From assembly GCA_013289855.1 (NCBI GenBank), contig JABCZD010000015.1, positions 1-64,000 of the forward strand: a stretch of DNA of 64,000 nt, read 5' to 3'. This document shows positions 15,516 to 23,010 of this stretch, in pieces. The stretch's first letter is position 1; every line of letters starts with the position of its first letter. The stretch comes from Acidobacteriota bacterium (GTDB lineage: Bacteria > Acidobacteriota > Terriglobia > Acidiferrales > UBA7541). The position numbers and the translations under genes are program-made. Below the pieces are notes generated by a model. That model ran no database searches and was not told the origin of the DNA. It worked only from the letters and a program-made list of their open reading frames with translations.

Positions 15516-16313
15516 ATGTCATTCGACCTCCGGGCCCTCAAAATCTACATCGACGGTTCGTGCCGAAAGAATCCAGGCGGTAGCGGGGGCTATGCTGCGC
15601 GGCTTGAGTATCCTTTGGATTGGGATCGACCTGACAAGCCCTTAGAAGATCAGGGCTATTTCGAAACGACCAACAATCGCATGGAGATCGAGCCTTGCAT
15701 CTTCGCGCATGAATGGATTTTGGGCAGCGGTATCGATTTAGGGATCAACCATTTTCAAATTGTTACCGACTCAAAATACGTCTATGAGAGCTACAACAGA
15801 TCAATAGGCTGGAGCAAGAACGGATGGCGCAATTTTCACGGTCGGCCAGTGGAAAATGTCGATCAATGGAAAGAACTTTTGAGGTTGCGTCGAAAGATCG
15901 GTTTTCGAGTTCGAGTTGAGATGAAGTTGATCGAAGGTAAGTCCACTCCGATTACCAAAACTGTGGACCGCGAAGCTAAGGCCGCATCCCTCATGCCGTC
16001 AAGGGCAGACCGCGGATTTCGAGCAGGTAAAGTTGGACGATCCAAAAACAACAATAGGAAAGCTGCAAAGATGTTTCCTGCGGCTGGTGGTGATATCTTG
16101 ATCCGCGTGTATCAGACGAACGCGGTACGTCGTGACGAGCAGAAGATTAGATTTCAGACGTATTCTCAGGATAAGAACGATTTCTTCGACAAATATTTTG
16201 CTTACGCCGACGCCCCAATAGGTAATGTCTTGCACCGGCAACATGTTTATCTGGTGCGGATGAACGACGTTCCTCAATATCCTCGAATTGAAGAGATCTT
16301 GGTGGCGATTTGA
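15516..16313 (+). CDS. RNase HI-fold protein with C-terminal extension
   Basis: 265 residues. The first 165 match RNase HI: IYIDGSCRKNPGGSGGYAA (catalytic D13), TTNNRMEIEP (E57), IVTDSKYVYES (D85), WSKNGWRN, and VDREAKAAS (D151) in place of the usual GNExAD motif. All four acidic catalytic positions are present, so RNA:DNA hybrid cleavage or a related nuclease activity is likely. Residues 165-265 form a basic linker (GFRAGKVGRSKNNNRKAAK) and an alpha/beta domain of unknown type. It is divergent from the cyclase gene (83 bases) and 54 bases upstream of a D...ExK protein, likely its operon partner. It differs from housekeeping rnhA by its length and second domain. Confidence 0.75.
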   Translation: MSFDLRALKIYIDGSCRKNPGGSGGYAARLEYPLDWDRPDKPLEDQGYFETTNNRMEIEPCIFAHEWILGSGIDLGINHFQIVTDSKYVYESYNRSIGWSKNGWRNFHGRPVENVDQWKELLRLRRKIGFRVRVEMKLIEGKSTPITKTVDREAKAASLMPSRADRGFRAGKVGRSKNNNRKAAKMFPAAGGDILIRVYQTNAVRRDEQKIRFQTYSQDKNDFFDKYFAYADAPIGNVLHRQHVYLVRMNDVPQYPRIEEILVAI

Positions 16314-16367
16314 GCAGATGATCCCGCTGACGTATTGGTCGATAGAGTCCGACCTATCAGGAGTTCT

Positions 16368-16883
16368 GTGCAAACGGAAGTTCTGGACATTCTTATACGA
16401 GACAGCCTGCGCGACCTGGCGGCCTTCATTGCAGAAAAAGGTTGGTGTGGGCGCGAGCGGGAAGCTGTCAGTCTTTATGTCCTGGGCTTTCTAATTTCGA
16501 AATGTGATCCGAGCGGTCCTCTTAAACACCCAACACAAATCGGCATGGATGTCGCGGTCATCCAGCATCCTGGCGTAAAGCGAAAGAAACTCGTATGTAA
16601 AGACCTTGTCATTTGGCCGAGTGCAGCCGGGAATTGCTGGGATGCGGAGCGACAACCAACGCAGCATCCTTTGGCCATCCTCGAATGGAAGACGCGGACC
16701 GACAAGATCTCAGCTTACGATCAAAAGTGGTTGGTGGAATTCTCAGAAAAGGTTCCGGATTTTATCGGTTACGCCGTTTCGCTTAATTCAACACGGAATC
16801 ACACTTCGATGACCGTCACTCGGATGCGAGGCGGCGAGATCACTGCCAATTGGTTACAGTTTTCGAAGCGAGGAATTCGATAA
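16368..16883 (+). CDS. PD-(D/E)xK nuclease-like protein
   Basis: 171 residues using GTG 16368, preceded by CAGGAG four bases upstream. KDLVIWP (D79) and, 27 residues later, LAILEWKTR (E106, K108) fit the D...ExK core of the PD-(D/E)xK nuclease superfamily. An upstream helix (REREAVSLYVLGFLISKCD) carries E32, a common extra metal ligand. Cysteines at 46, 77 and 90 are not arranged as a zinc site. It follows the RNase HI-fold gene closely on the same strand, so the two may act together on nucleic acid. Assignment to the superfamily rests on the motif spacing and needs profile support. Confidence 0.5.
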   Translation: MQTEVLDILIRDSLRDLAAFIAEKGWCGREREAVSLYVLGFLISKCDPSGPLKHPTQIGMDVAVIQHPGVKRKKLVCKDLVIWPSAAGNCWDAERQPTQHPLAILEWKTRTDKISAYDQKWLVEFSEKVPDFIGYAVSLNSTRNHTSMTVTRMRGGEITANWLQFSKRGIR

Positions 16884-16905
16884 CGCTCCTTGCCGTGGAG
16901 GACAG

Positions 16906-17433
16906 ATGCGCAAAAGCTTGATGGGTGCATTTTTATTTCTAGTTTTAGCGGTTCCCTCTATTTCGTCGGAGAACTCAGACAAAGTTAAGATCTTCGTCGT
17001 CGGCCTGGACGACGCGCGGCCTATTGCGGAAGCACTTATCGAAAAGCTTCGGGCCTCAAAACCCTTCGAGCCGGTCACGCAGGGAGACGCCAGTCAAGTC
17101 AAGGTGCTGATTAGCTGCATGCACCGAGACAAGGTTGACATGCCGTTCATCTGCATGTACGTCGCAAACTTCAACGGCGCTGTCATTTCGAGTTGGTTCG
17201 GGGGCGGACTCTGGTTTTCCTCATCGGCCGACGCGGTTGCAGAGAATTTCTTAGGCGCCATCGCCGCGGATATCGTCGAGAGATACAACGACACGGCGAA
17301 GACGAACGAATCGAACATGTTAGAAAGCTGTTTGCTGTTGACGGATTCCAAATGCAATGTTCCCGAACGTCTGCAAGACGAGATGGGCGCAAAACAGATG
17401 ACGATGGGGCAGTATCTGATGAAAAAACACTGA
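16906..17433 (+). CDS. Secreted hypothetical protein (175 aa)
   Basis: Begins 22 bases after the nuclease-like gene, probably in the same operon. A hydrophobic N-terminus (MGAFLFLVLAVPSISS) is a signal peptide or anchor. The rest is alpha/beta with IFVVGLDDARPIAEALIEKLR, VKVLISCMH and IVERYNDTAK. Three cysteines are present. The N-terminal DUF-like pattern of a strand-helix with a small G-D-D motif is not diagnostic. A secreted protein with RNase H-like and nuclease-like neighbours is an unusual mix. Confidence 0.6.
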   Translation: MRKSLMGAFLFLVLAVPSISSENSDKVKIFVVGLDDARPIAEALIEKLRASKPFEPVTQGDASQVKVLISCMHRDKVDMPFICMYVANFNGAVISSWFGGGLWFSSSADAVAENFLGAIAADIVERYNDTAKTNESNMLESCLLLTDSKCNVPERLQDEMGAKQMTMGQYLMKKH

Positions 17434-17454
17434 CGGTTGCCGCAGATATACGGG

Positions 17455-18426
17455 CTATGATTTCGTTGGCTCGAATTTATGTACAACCGGCGCGGGGAGG
17501 CCTTTTTGTGCGCACAGATCCTTTGATCTTGTAACGATAAACTCGCGAGCGTTTGTCACGAACCTTTTCGCCACCACACCATCCGTTGGAAGGCCATCAT
17601 TTAGCGCAAACTCCCAATTTATTCCTTTCGGTGTATCTCGCCCACCGACGAAACCTACTTGAACTAAACCCTCCCGGAGGGTTTGACGTATGTGCTCTGT
17701 GTTTGACGATAAGACCACCTGGTAGAGCCCTCGTTCAGCATTCTCAAAATAGATGAACGCGGATTGCCAGTGTCCTTTATTCGCCGCGTCCTTCGTCTCC
17801 GCCTGTATTCTTGGCATGGCCGACAATGGGTCAAACGACCGCGGCTGACCTTTGGTCGCGACGGGTTTTCCTTCGTGAGCTTGTTGCTCTGCGGAATTCA
17901 CAACACGAAGCTTCACGGTTTCATTGCCCCAATCGTCCGAAACTCTCGCGTGCACGGTGGCCGACAGTAAGTGCACCTGGCCGGCGAACCTCTCCGCTTG
18001 CCGCGCGCTGATATATCCGATCTCTTGGCCGCCTTGAAGCAGCACTCGAATAGCGTTCTTGTCGTGTTCATTGTTAGGTTCGGGAACTAGCCTGACGACA
18101 TCACCTATTGAACAAAGCCGTTGCGAGTCCGCGTGTGTGCCGTGCGTGACGCCTTTGACCACACAGAAGTGGACGCCTGTTGGTGACTTTGTTTTTGTAG
18201 GAGCCTTCGATGGAGTTTCCACCGTCGAATTTCTCTTGCTTGTTGCGGCAGCGATGGCAGCCACAGCGACTGTGCCGGTTGCGGCGCCGAAAATACTGAA
18301 AATAGAGGCTCCGAGTTTTCTACGTCGGCCACTCGCCGTTAAGGGGATTCCAATTTTGCGCGAAACGCGAGACTTAAACGCAGAAATTCCGAAAAACCGT
18401 CTCCATGAAAATCCTCCGAAATTCAT
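17455..18426 (-). CDS. Membrane-anchored HIRAN-domain protein
   Basis: 323 residues from ATG 18426, preceded by AGGAGAAA. Residues 1-40 are basic, 40-62 form one membrane helix (ASIFSIFGAATGTVAVAAIAAA), 65-84 are a flexible linker, and 85-172 form a HIRAN domain: VVKGVTHGTHADSQRLCSIGD, LVPEPNNEHDKNAIRVLL (the signature EPxNxxDxNAI) and IGYISARQAERFA. HIRAN domains bind single-stranded or damaged DNA ends, usually in SNF2-type remodellers or defence proteins. The C-terminal 110 residues contain a predicted alpha/beta domain. A membrane anchor on HIRAN is uncommon. Confidence 0.75.
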   Translation of the reverse strand: MNFGGFSWRRFFGISAFKSRVSRKIGIPLTASGRRRKLGASIFSIFGAATGTVAVAAIAAATSKRNSTVETPSKAPTKTKSPTGVHFCVVKGVTHGTHADSQRLCSIGDVVRLVPEPNNEHDKNAIRVLLQGGQEIGYISARQAERFAGQVHLLSATVHARVSDDWGNETVKLRVVNSAEQQAHEGKPVATKGQPRSFDPLSAMPRIQAETKDAANKGHWQSAFIYFENAERGLYQVVLSSNTEHIRQTLREGLVQVGFVGGRDTPKGINWEFALNDGLPTDGVVAKRFVTNAREFIVTRSKDLCAQKGLPAPVVHKFEPTKS

Positions 18427-18523
18427 CGCGATTTCTCCTGCGCTCTCAGATCGACTGTCTATCATTTATCAGTCGATTGTCAGTAGGACTATGCGTTGTT
18501 AGTTAACGGTCCCTGACGCTAGT

Positions 18524-20188
18524 CTAGTCTCGAAGCTCTGCAATGAAACCATTGAGCATTGCCATTTTTGCACCCGCATCTGCCCAGGGCGCCATCATTT
18601 TGGAATTGATTCCCTCTGGATATGTAGTCGGCAAATGGCCGGGAGTCTGAAACCTAACCGCGTACGATAGGTCGAGATTCCTTTCCAAATACGCTTCCAC
18701 GCGCTCCTCCCAGTCTTGCTTTTGACGAAGGCAGTCAAAGTTGCTGTAGTGAAGGCCAGTTTGAATTTCTCGTCCTTCCTTCAAAAACGCCGCGAGTTGA
18801 AGCTTGATAGCAGGCTTGGCCGGTTTTGAATCGGACGTAGCAACCGTCGCTGAGTCTGTTACGATAGGCCAGGTCGTAACGCGATTCCTTCCCGATGTTT
18901 TCGATACATACATCGCCTTGTCCGCGAAGTCGAGAATCTCATTCGCAGGTTTTGATTCCGCTCGATCGCTGGCGCAGACACCGATACTCGCGGTGACAAC
19001 GATGTCGCCGCCCGGTTTCGCTTCCTCAATTCCGCGACGGACTCGTTCCGCGGTAGCCAAAGCCTCTTCAGTGGAAAAATCGGGGAGACAAAGGGCAAAT
19101 TCGTCACCGCTACCCCATCTATAGATTTTTCCTTTTCTTCCGACAATCGTAGCGAGCGTGCTCACGACTTGATCTAAGCAGGCGTCGCCTTCGGAGTGTC
19201 CCTTCGTATCGTTTACGCTCTTGAAATGATCAAGGTCGATTACCAGGACAGCCGCGATAGAGTTCCGATCAAGAACCGCCTGCATGTCTTTGATGAGTTC
19301 TTCTTTGGTCGGCAGATTCAGGCGGGAAATGTTCTGCTGTGATTGGAAAGTTGAAGTGTCATCGTATTTTCCATTCACCTGCCTCGCGAGCAACTCGTCG
19401 CTCGGTCTTGCATATTCATTGCTCGAACCCGCTTCGCATAAACCTTTGGCCCGCATGACACGCATCGCAAGCAAGAGTTCTTTGGTCGAGACTCCAATAT
19501 AATGCGCATCCCAGGGGTCTGCTGCCCAGATTTCTGTTGGCTGGTCTACAGCAAAGAATCCGAGGAAATATGCTTTGCCCTCAAGAAACTGTTCGATCTC
19601 CGATTGGGCACACGGTTTTGATTGTGATTCCAAGCGCTCTATCTTTTGAAAAAGTCCTGGCTGTGCGTCGGGTTTATAAAACTTGATTCGACTTTCGTCA
19701 ATAGCCATCCGCACGCTGTTGATAGCCTGTGGGACGGTATCGAAAATTGTCCGATGCCACAAAGGGCCGATTTGCATCGAGCACTTTGCGATCATCCCGT
19801 CTATTTGATTTGCAACATCTATTAGGATAACCGTCGAGAACATGCCGTCGGCCATCCCGGCTCTGATTGGCCACAAGAGGGAAATGCTAACAACGATTCC
19901 GGATCGGCAGTAAAACACTTCTGGCGACCCGCATTTGATACGGCCGGCTAACCCGCGTGCATAAGAATCGACAGCAGTTTGGTGCGTTTCTGTATTTGGG
20001 AGATCATCCAGAAAAGTGTCGGCAATGCTGATGTCGGTCCTGCGCCCCTCATTGCCGATTGCGAAATACGTGGCGCGCAGAGGACTTGGATGTCTGTATC
20101 GGTCGATCACGTCCAGACCAGCTTCTTTCAACCGCTGCACGAAAACTGTTCTGCCCGCTAGTGTTTCAGCACGTTCCATATCTGCCAT
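18524..20188 (-). CDS. GGDEF-domain protein with N-terminal sensor-like domain
   Basis: 554 residues. Residues 1-290 are a domain I do not recognise; KELLLAMRVMRAKGLCEAG (236-254) could be a winged-helix-like segment. Residues 294-443 are a GGDEF domain: VIDLDHFKSVNDTKGHSEGD (metal and base-binding aspartates) and RWGSGDEFALCL with the signature SGDEF (360-364) instead of GGDEF, a variant found in some active enzymes. No RxxD inhibitory site is evident. Residues 450-554 are a C-terminal helical region. The expected product is c-di-GMP or a related cyclic dinucleotide. It is divergent from the TIR gene by 124 bases. The start ATG lies seven bases from a promoter -10 element, so the mRNA is probably leaderless. 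Confidence 0.8.
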   Translation of the reverse strand: MADMERAETLAGRTVFVQRLKEAGLDVIDRYRHPSPLRATYFAIGNEGRRTDISIADTFLDDLPNTETHQTAVDSYARGLAGRIKCGSPEVFYCRSGIVVSISLLWPIRAGMADGMFSTVILIDVANQIDGMIAKCSMQIGPLWHRTIFDTVPQAINSVRMAIDESRIKFYKPDAQPGLFQKIERLESQSKPCAQSEIEQFLEGKAYFLGFFAVDQPTEIWAADPWDAHYIGVSTKELLLAMRVMRAKGLCEAGSSNEYARPSDELLARQVNGKYDDTSTFQSQQNISRLNLPTKEELIKDMQAVLDRNSIAAVLVIDLDHFKSVNDTKGHSEGDACLDQVVSTLATIVGRKGKIYRWGSGDEFALCLPDFSTEEALATAERVRRGIEEAKPGGDIVVTASIGVCASDRAESKPANEILDFADKAMYVSKTSGRNRVTTWPIVTDSATVATSDSKPAKPAIKLQLAAFLKEGREIQTGLHYSNFDCLRQKQDWEERVEAYLERNLDLSYAVRFQTPGHLPTTYPEGINSKMMAPWADAGAKMAMLNGFIAELRD

Positions 20189-20194
20189 TTACGT

Positions 20195-20222
20195 AGTATT
20201 GCATCTTTCATCTCTGAGTCAA
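20195..20222 (-). promoter_or_regulatory. Promoter of the GGDEF gene (leaderless)
   Basis: On the minus strand TTGACT (20222-20217) is followed after 16 bases by AATACT (20200-20195). The expected transcription start, six to seven bases downstream, coincides with the ATG at 20188. No Shine-Dalgarno is present. Confidence 0.5.
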
Positions 20223-20300
20223 CGGGAGTACGTGGGTACGGCTGCGTCGGACGACAGCGCAAAGCTGGGAGATCGGCTATCCGGCGGGTGGTCCTTCTGT

Positions 20301-20306
20301 TATAAA
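20301..20306 (+). promoter_or_regulatory. Candidate -10 element of the TIR gene (leaderless)
   Basis: TATAAA 20301-20306 ends seven bases before the ATG at 20313, the expected distance for a transcript that starts on the start codon. No clear -35 hexamer is seen, and no Shine-Dalgarno. Confidence 0.4.
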
Positions 20307-20312
20307 AGCCGT

Positions 20313-21104
20313 ATGAGAAAAAGTAAACGATATGAGGGCGTAGCGTTCGATACCATCGCTCTTCGTGCTGCGGAGAAGGAGTTTGAAGCCGTTTTATCGA
20401 AAGCCAAAACTAAGGTCAAGTTGAGGAAGATGTCCGTAAACAAAGGGGATCATACTTGGACGCTTGACAAGGCCGAAGAATTCTACGCGATGGCAGACCA
20501 CGGCTTTCCAGAATTTCAGCTTGTTAGCGAAGATCACGAGTATATGCTCGCTTTCACCGCTAGGTCGTCAGAAGTGGCGATGTTCGACACCGTGGCTCCG
20601 ACTCGTGACGAAATTGAATCTGTATTTGCCGTCCTCGAAAGTCACATCAAACGATGCCAGATACCAGACTGGCGTGAGATTCAACAAAAACCCGTCAAGA
20701 TTTTCATCGGTCACGGTCACGACGAACAGTGGAAACTGTTGAAGGACCACCTTCATGAGAAGCAGAAGTTCGATATTCAGCACTACGACTTTGGTGCACG
20801 AGCCGGACACACCATCAGAGACATTTTGACCTACATGCTTGAAGGAAGTTCGTTGGCGTTGTTAGTGATGACTGGCGAGGATAAATTGGCAGGAAAAACT
20901 CACGCGCGCCAGAACGTGATTCACGAGGCTGGATTATTTCAAGGAAAGTTGGGATTTGAACGCGCGATCGTCCTGCTTGAAGACGGCACGGAAGAGTTTT
21001 CAAATCTCCATGGCCTCCAGCAAGTTCGATTCACCAAAGGAAACATCGCGGCCATCTTTGGCGAGGTCGTTGCAGTTATACGCCGAGAATTCCCCCGACA
21101 GTAA
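20313..21104 (+). CDS. TIR-domain effector of the CAP12/Pycsar type
   Basis: 263 residues. Residues 128-263 match the predicted nucleotide-binding TIR-like family (PF10137): KIFIGHGHDEQW, YMLEGSSLALLVMTGED, and HARQNVIHEAGLFQGKLG, with the catalytic-type glutamate at E205, then AIVLLEDG and LHGLQQVRF. Enzymes of this family degrade NAD+ when activated by a cyclic nucleotide in CBASS and Pycsar. Residues 1-127 form an alpha/beta domain that could sense the signal or assemble the protein. The gene is head-to-head with a GGDEF gene, which suggests that a GGDEF-made nucleotide could be the activator. A lone, housekeeping-like occurrence of this family is also known. Confidence 0.75.
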   Translation: MRKSKRYEGVAFDTIALRAAEKEFEAVLSKAKTKVKLRKMSVNKGDHTWTLDKAEEFYAMADHGFPEFQLVSEDHEYMLAFTARSSEVAMFDTVAPTRDEIESVFAVLESHIKRCQIPDWREIQQKPVKIFIGHGHDEQWKLLKDHLHEKQKFDIQHYDFGARAGHTIRDILTYMLEGSSLALLVMTGEDKLAGKTHARQNVIHEAGLFQGKLGFERAIVLLEDGTEEFSNLHGLQQVRFTKGNIAAIFGEVVAVIRREFPRQ

Positions 21105-21271
21105 TGGCTCTTGCCCCCGTCGCCCCGAGAGGCTCGTATTGCGGATAAGCCGGCAAACTTTAGACCGACCTAACTCCTTTTCTCGATTGCAGTTCGCAGC
21201 CAGAATCCGTCACAAGGGCACTTTTGAGCCTTCGGGGCGATTGATTCGACGGCAGTTAAGCGCAGACCGTA

Positions 21272-21319
21272 TTGCTCATAACCCGAAGGTCGTCAGTTCA
21301 AATCTGACCCCCGCAACCA
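21272..21319 (+). pseudogene. 3' half of a tRNA-Met/fMet-type gene (att-like remnant)
   Basis: From the anticodon loop (CTCATAA, CAT anticodon at 21277-21279) to the end: CCCGA side of the anticodon stem, T arm GTCAG-TTCAAAT-CTGAC (21293-21309), acceptor strand CCCCCGC and encoded ACCA ending at 21319. The 5' side does not pair: the bases before the loop do not complement CCCGA and no GCGGGGG acceptor partner is upstream. A 3' tRNA fragment is what an integrative element leaves at its far end. A terminator follows. Confidence 0.7.
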
Positions 21320-21332
21320 ATTCAGAATCATA

Positions 21333-21364
21333 AGGGCCGGTGCCAGGAACTGGTCCTTTTTTTA
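21333..21364 (+). terminator. Intrinsic terminator after the first tRNA fragment
   Basis: AGGGCCGGT 21333-21341 pairs with ACTGGTCCT 21349-21357 (nine pairs with G.U) around a short loop, followed by a run of Ts. Confidence 0.7.
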
Positions 21365-21374
21365 TTTCGCCACT

Positions 21375-21731
21375 ATGTCTCGCGTTTCCGACAAGCCCTA
21401 TTTCCTCTACCTGCTATGGTCGAGTACTGCGCGGCGTTTTTATATCGGGATTTCCGAACATCCAGAGAAGAGGGTCATCCAGCACAATGCTGGCGAATCC
21501 AAGTGGACATCCCGCGCCAAAGATTGGAAACTCGTGCATCTTGAATCCTTCACGAATTACGCCGACGCACGCAGGCGCGAACTATTCCTCAAAAAGCAAA
21601 AAGGAGGCCACGGTTTCTTCCAATCAACAGGCCTCGATCCTTCCCAATTTCGATCAAGGCAACCACCGTCGGGCTCTAATCCCGCCGCGGCGGGATCGTC
21701 AGTTCAAATCTGCCCCCGCAACCATTCTTAA
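21375..21731 (+). CDS. GIY-YIG nuclease-like protein between tRNA fragments
   Basis: 118 residues. Residues 9-90 are a GIY-YIG fold of the YhbQ/UvrC-N type: YFLYLLWSSTARRFYIGISE (the two Y-x-G positions), RVIQHNAGESKWTSRAK, WKLVHLESFTNYADARRRELFLKKQKG. The family comprises small predicted nucleases and homing-type endonucleases. The last 25 residues (GSNPAAAGSSVQICPRNHS) are translation of a tRNA-like 3' end, so the reading frame runs into the downstream fragment. Such genes next to tRNA 3' ends suggest a tRNA-directed mobile unit. Confidence 0.75.
   Translation: MSRVSDKPYFLYLLWSSTARRFYIGISEHPEKRVIQHNAGESKWTSRAKDWKLVHLESFTNYADARRRELFLKKQKGGHGFFQSTGLDPSQFRSRQPPSGSNPAAAGSSVQICPRNHS
21668..21724 (+). 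pseudogene. Second tRNA-like 3' fragment
   Basis: CGTCAGTTCAAATCTG followed by CCCCCGCAACCA (21697-21724) repeats the end of the first fragment at 21292-21319 with one A deleted in the T stem. Upstream, GTCGGGCTCTAATCCCG looks like an anticodon arm with loop CTCTAAT, followed by a palindrome ATCCCGCC/GGCGGGAT. No 5' half is present. It lies inside the end of the GIY-YIG gene. Read as a duplicated, diverged att-like end. Confidence 0.55.
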
Positions 21732-21737
21732 CGTTGC

Positions 21738-21770
21738 AAGGCCGGACACAGGCGTCCGGCCTTTTTTATT
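21738..21770 (+). terminator. Intrinsic terminator after the second tRNA fragment
   Basis: AAGGCCGGAC 21738-21747 and GTCCGGCCTT 21754-21763 form a perfect 10-bp stem with a 6-nt loop, followed by a T run. Confidence 0.85.
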
Positions 21771-21848
21771 TTGGAGAAGGTCTCCGGAGTTGGTGATTGC
21801 CCGGCAGAAAGCGAAGTGACGACTGGACCCTTAGTTCCCCCAGCCTCG

Positions 21849-22355
21849 ATGGTACAATCGGCCTCTCAAATGGTTCAGCTACCCCGAGTCCCGGACCTCG
21901 CAGCACAGCGCGCTGCGATGCAGGAGGTCAGCTTTCTGGTCGGAAAATGGGCCGGCGAGGCCCGCCTGCTGCGCGGCCGCGCTGAGTTGGTAGAATTGTT
22001 TCAGACCGAGGAAGCCCAGTACAAACTCGACGGATTGATCCTAGTGATCGAGGGGGTCGGTCGGACAAAATCCACCGGCGAACCCGTTCTACAGGCTTTC
22101 GGGATTCTTTCCTACGACGACGAAAGCGCGACGTATCGCATGAGGGCATTCAACGATGGTCGTTTTCTCGAATCCCAAGTGAAACTAATGGAACATGGCA
22201 AAGGGATGACTTGGGGCTTTGTCCTGGGAGAGATCAGGACCAATTCCGTGTTGCGCATAAACGGGAACGGTGAATGGACGGAACTCGCGGAAATAACAAT
22301 TGGTCCCGAACCGCCGAAAAAGCTATTGGAGCTCGCCGTGCGCCCCCAGAAGTAG
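21849..22355 (+). CDS. DUF1579-like lipocalin-type protein
   Basis: 168 residues from ATG 21849. The sequence FLVGKWAGEARLLRG, a strand-rich middle (DGLILVIEGVGRT, YRMRAFNDGRFLESQVKLM, GMTWGFVLGEIRTN) and a final strand (WTELAEITIG) fit the FLxGxWxG plus antiparallel strands of DUF1579/FABP-like small-molecule-binding proteins. No signal peptide, so cytoplasmic. Upstream starts exist (21771) but lie just after a terminator and are less likely. Exact ligand unknown. Confidence 0.6.
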   Translation: MVQSASQMVQLPRVPDLAAQRAAMQEVSFLVGKWAGEARLLRGRAELVELFQTEEAQYKLDGLILVIEGVGRTKSTGEPVLQAFGILSYDDESATYRMRAFNDGRFLESQVKLMEHGKGMTWGFVLGEIRTNSVLRINGNGEWTELAEITIGPEPPKKLLELAVRPQK

Positions 22356-22518
22356 TGCGCCGGGCCGCTGAACCCGCTGCCGTAACCAATCGAATGGGCA
22401 GGGCCGCACCGAATAGCAACAGCCTAGTCAGCGCCGAAATTCTGCATCCAGTGGCTGGTGCGCTGCATCAGAAGAGCGAACTGGTGTGAATCGCCAAGGT
22501 TGCTTCAAGGAGGAAAGA

Positions 22519-22956
22519 ATGAGCACATCGCCAAGCATGTCCCAAGAGAAACAAGTTTTGTACACCGCAAAAACGCACACTGTTGGAGGCCGTGAACATG
22601 GTGTGGGCCGCAGTTCGGATGGGCGCCTGGAGGTCAAACTCTCGATCCCTAACTCAGCGGGCACGGGCACCAATCCGGAACAGCTGTTTGCCGTGGGTTG
22701 GTCCAGCTGCTTTGAAGAGTCGATGAAAATCGCCGCTCGCAAGTTGAAGATCAGGCTTCCCGAAGAAACCGCTCTCGACGCCGAAGTAGATTTGTGCAAG
22801 ACCGGCGAAGATTACACTCTGCAAGCGCGGCTCAACATCACCGTGCCGGGGCTGGAGCGCAGCGTAGCGCAAGAGGTGGTGGACGCCGCGGAGCAAATTT
22901 GCACCTATTCCAAAGCGATTCGCGGCAACGTGGACGTCACGATCAAGCTGGTCTAA
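22519..22956 (+). CDS. Organic hydroperoxide resistance protein (Ohr/OsmC)
   Basis: 145 residues, start fixed by AAGGAGGAA. Ohr family: an N-terminal strand region with VGGREHGVGRSSDGRLEV, then GWSSCFEESMKIAARK (peroxidatic cysteine C64) and QICTYSKAIRGN (resolving C128). The two cysteines form a disulphide while reducing organic peroxides with lipoyl thiols. The C-terminal ends match the family length (about 140). Usually induced by a MarR-type OhrR, which is not in the window. Monocistronic by spacing. Confidence 0.85.
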   Translation: MSTSPSMSQEKQVLYTAKTHTVGGREHGVGRSSDGRLEVKLSIPNSAGTGTNPEQLFAVGWSSCFEESMKIAARKLKIRLPEETALDAEVDLCKTGEDYTLQARLNITVPGLERSVAQEVVDAAEQICTYSKAIRGNVDVTIKLV

Positions 22957-23010
22957 GCGGCGGCAGCCGCGCGGAAAGTCTTGATCGATGGGCAGTAAGG
23001 CGCGACGACG

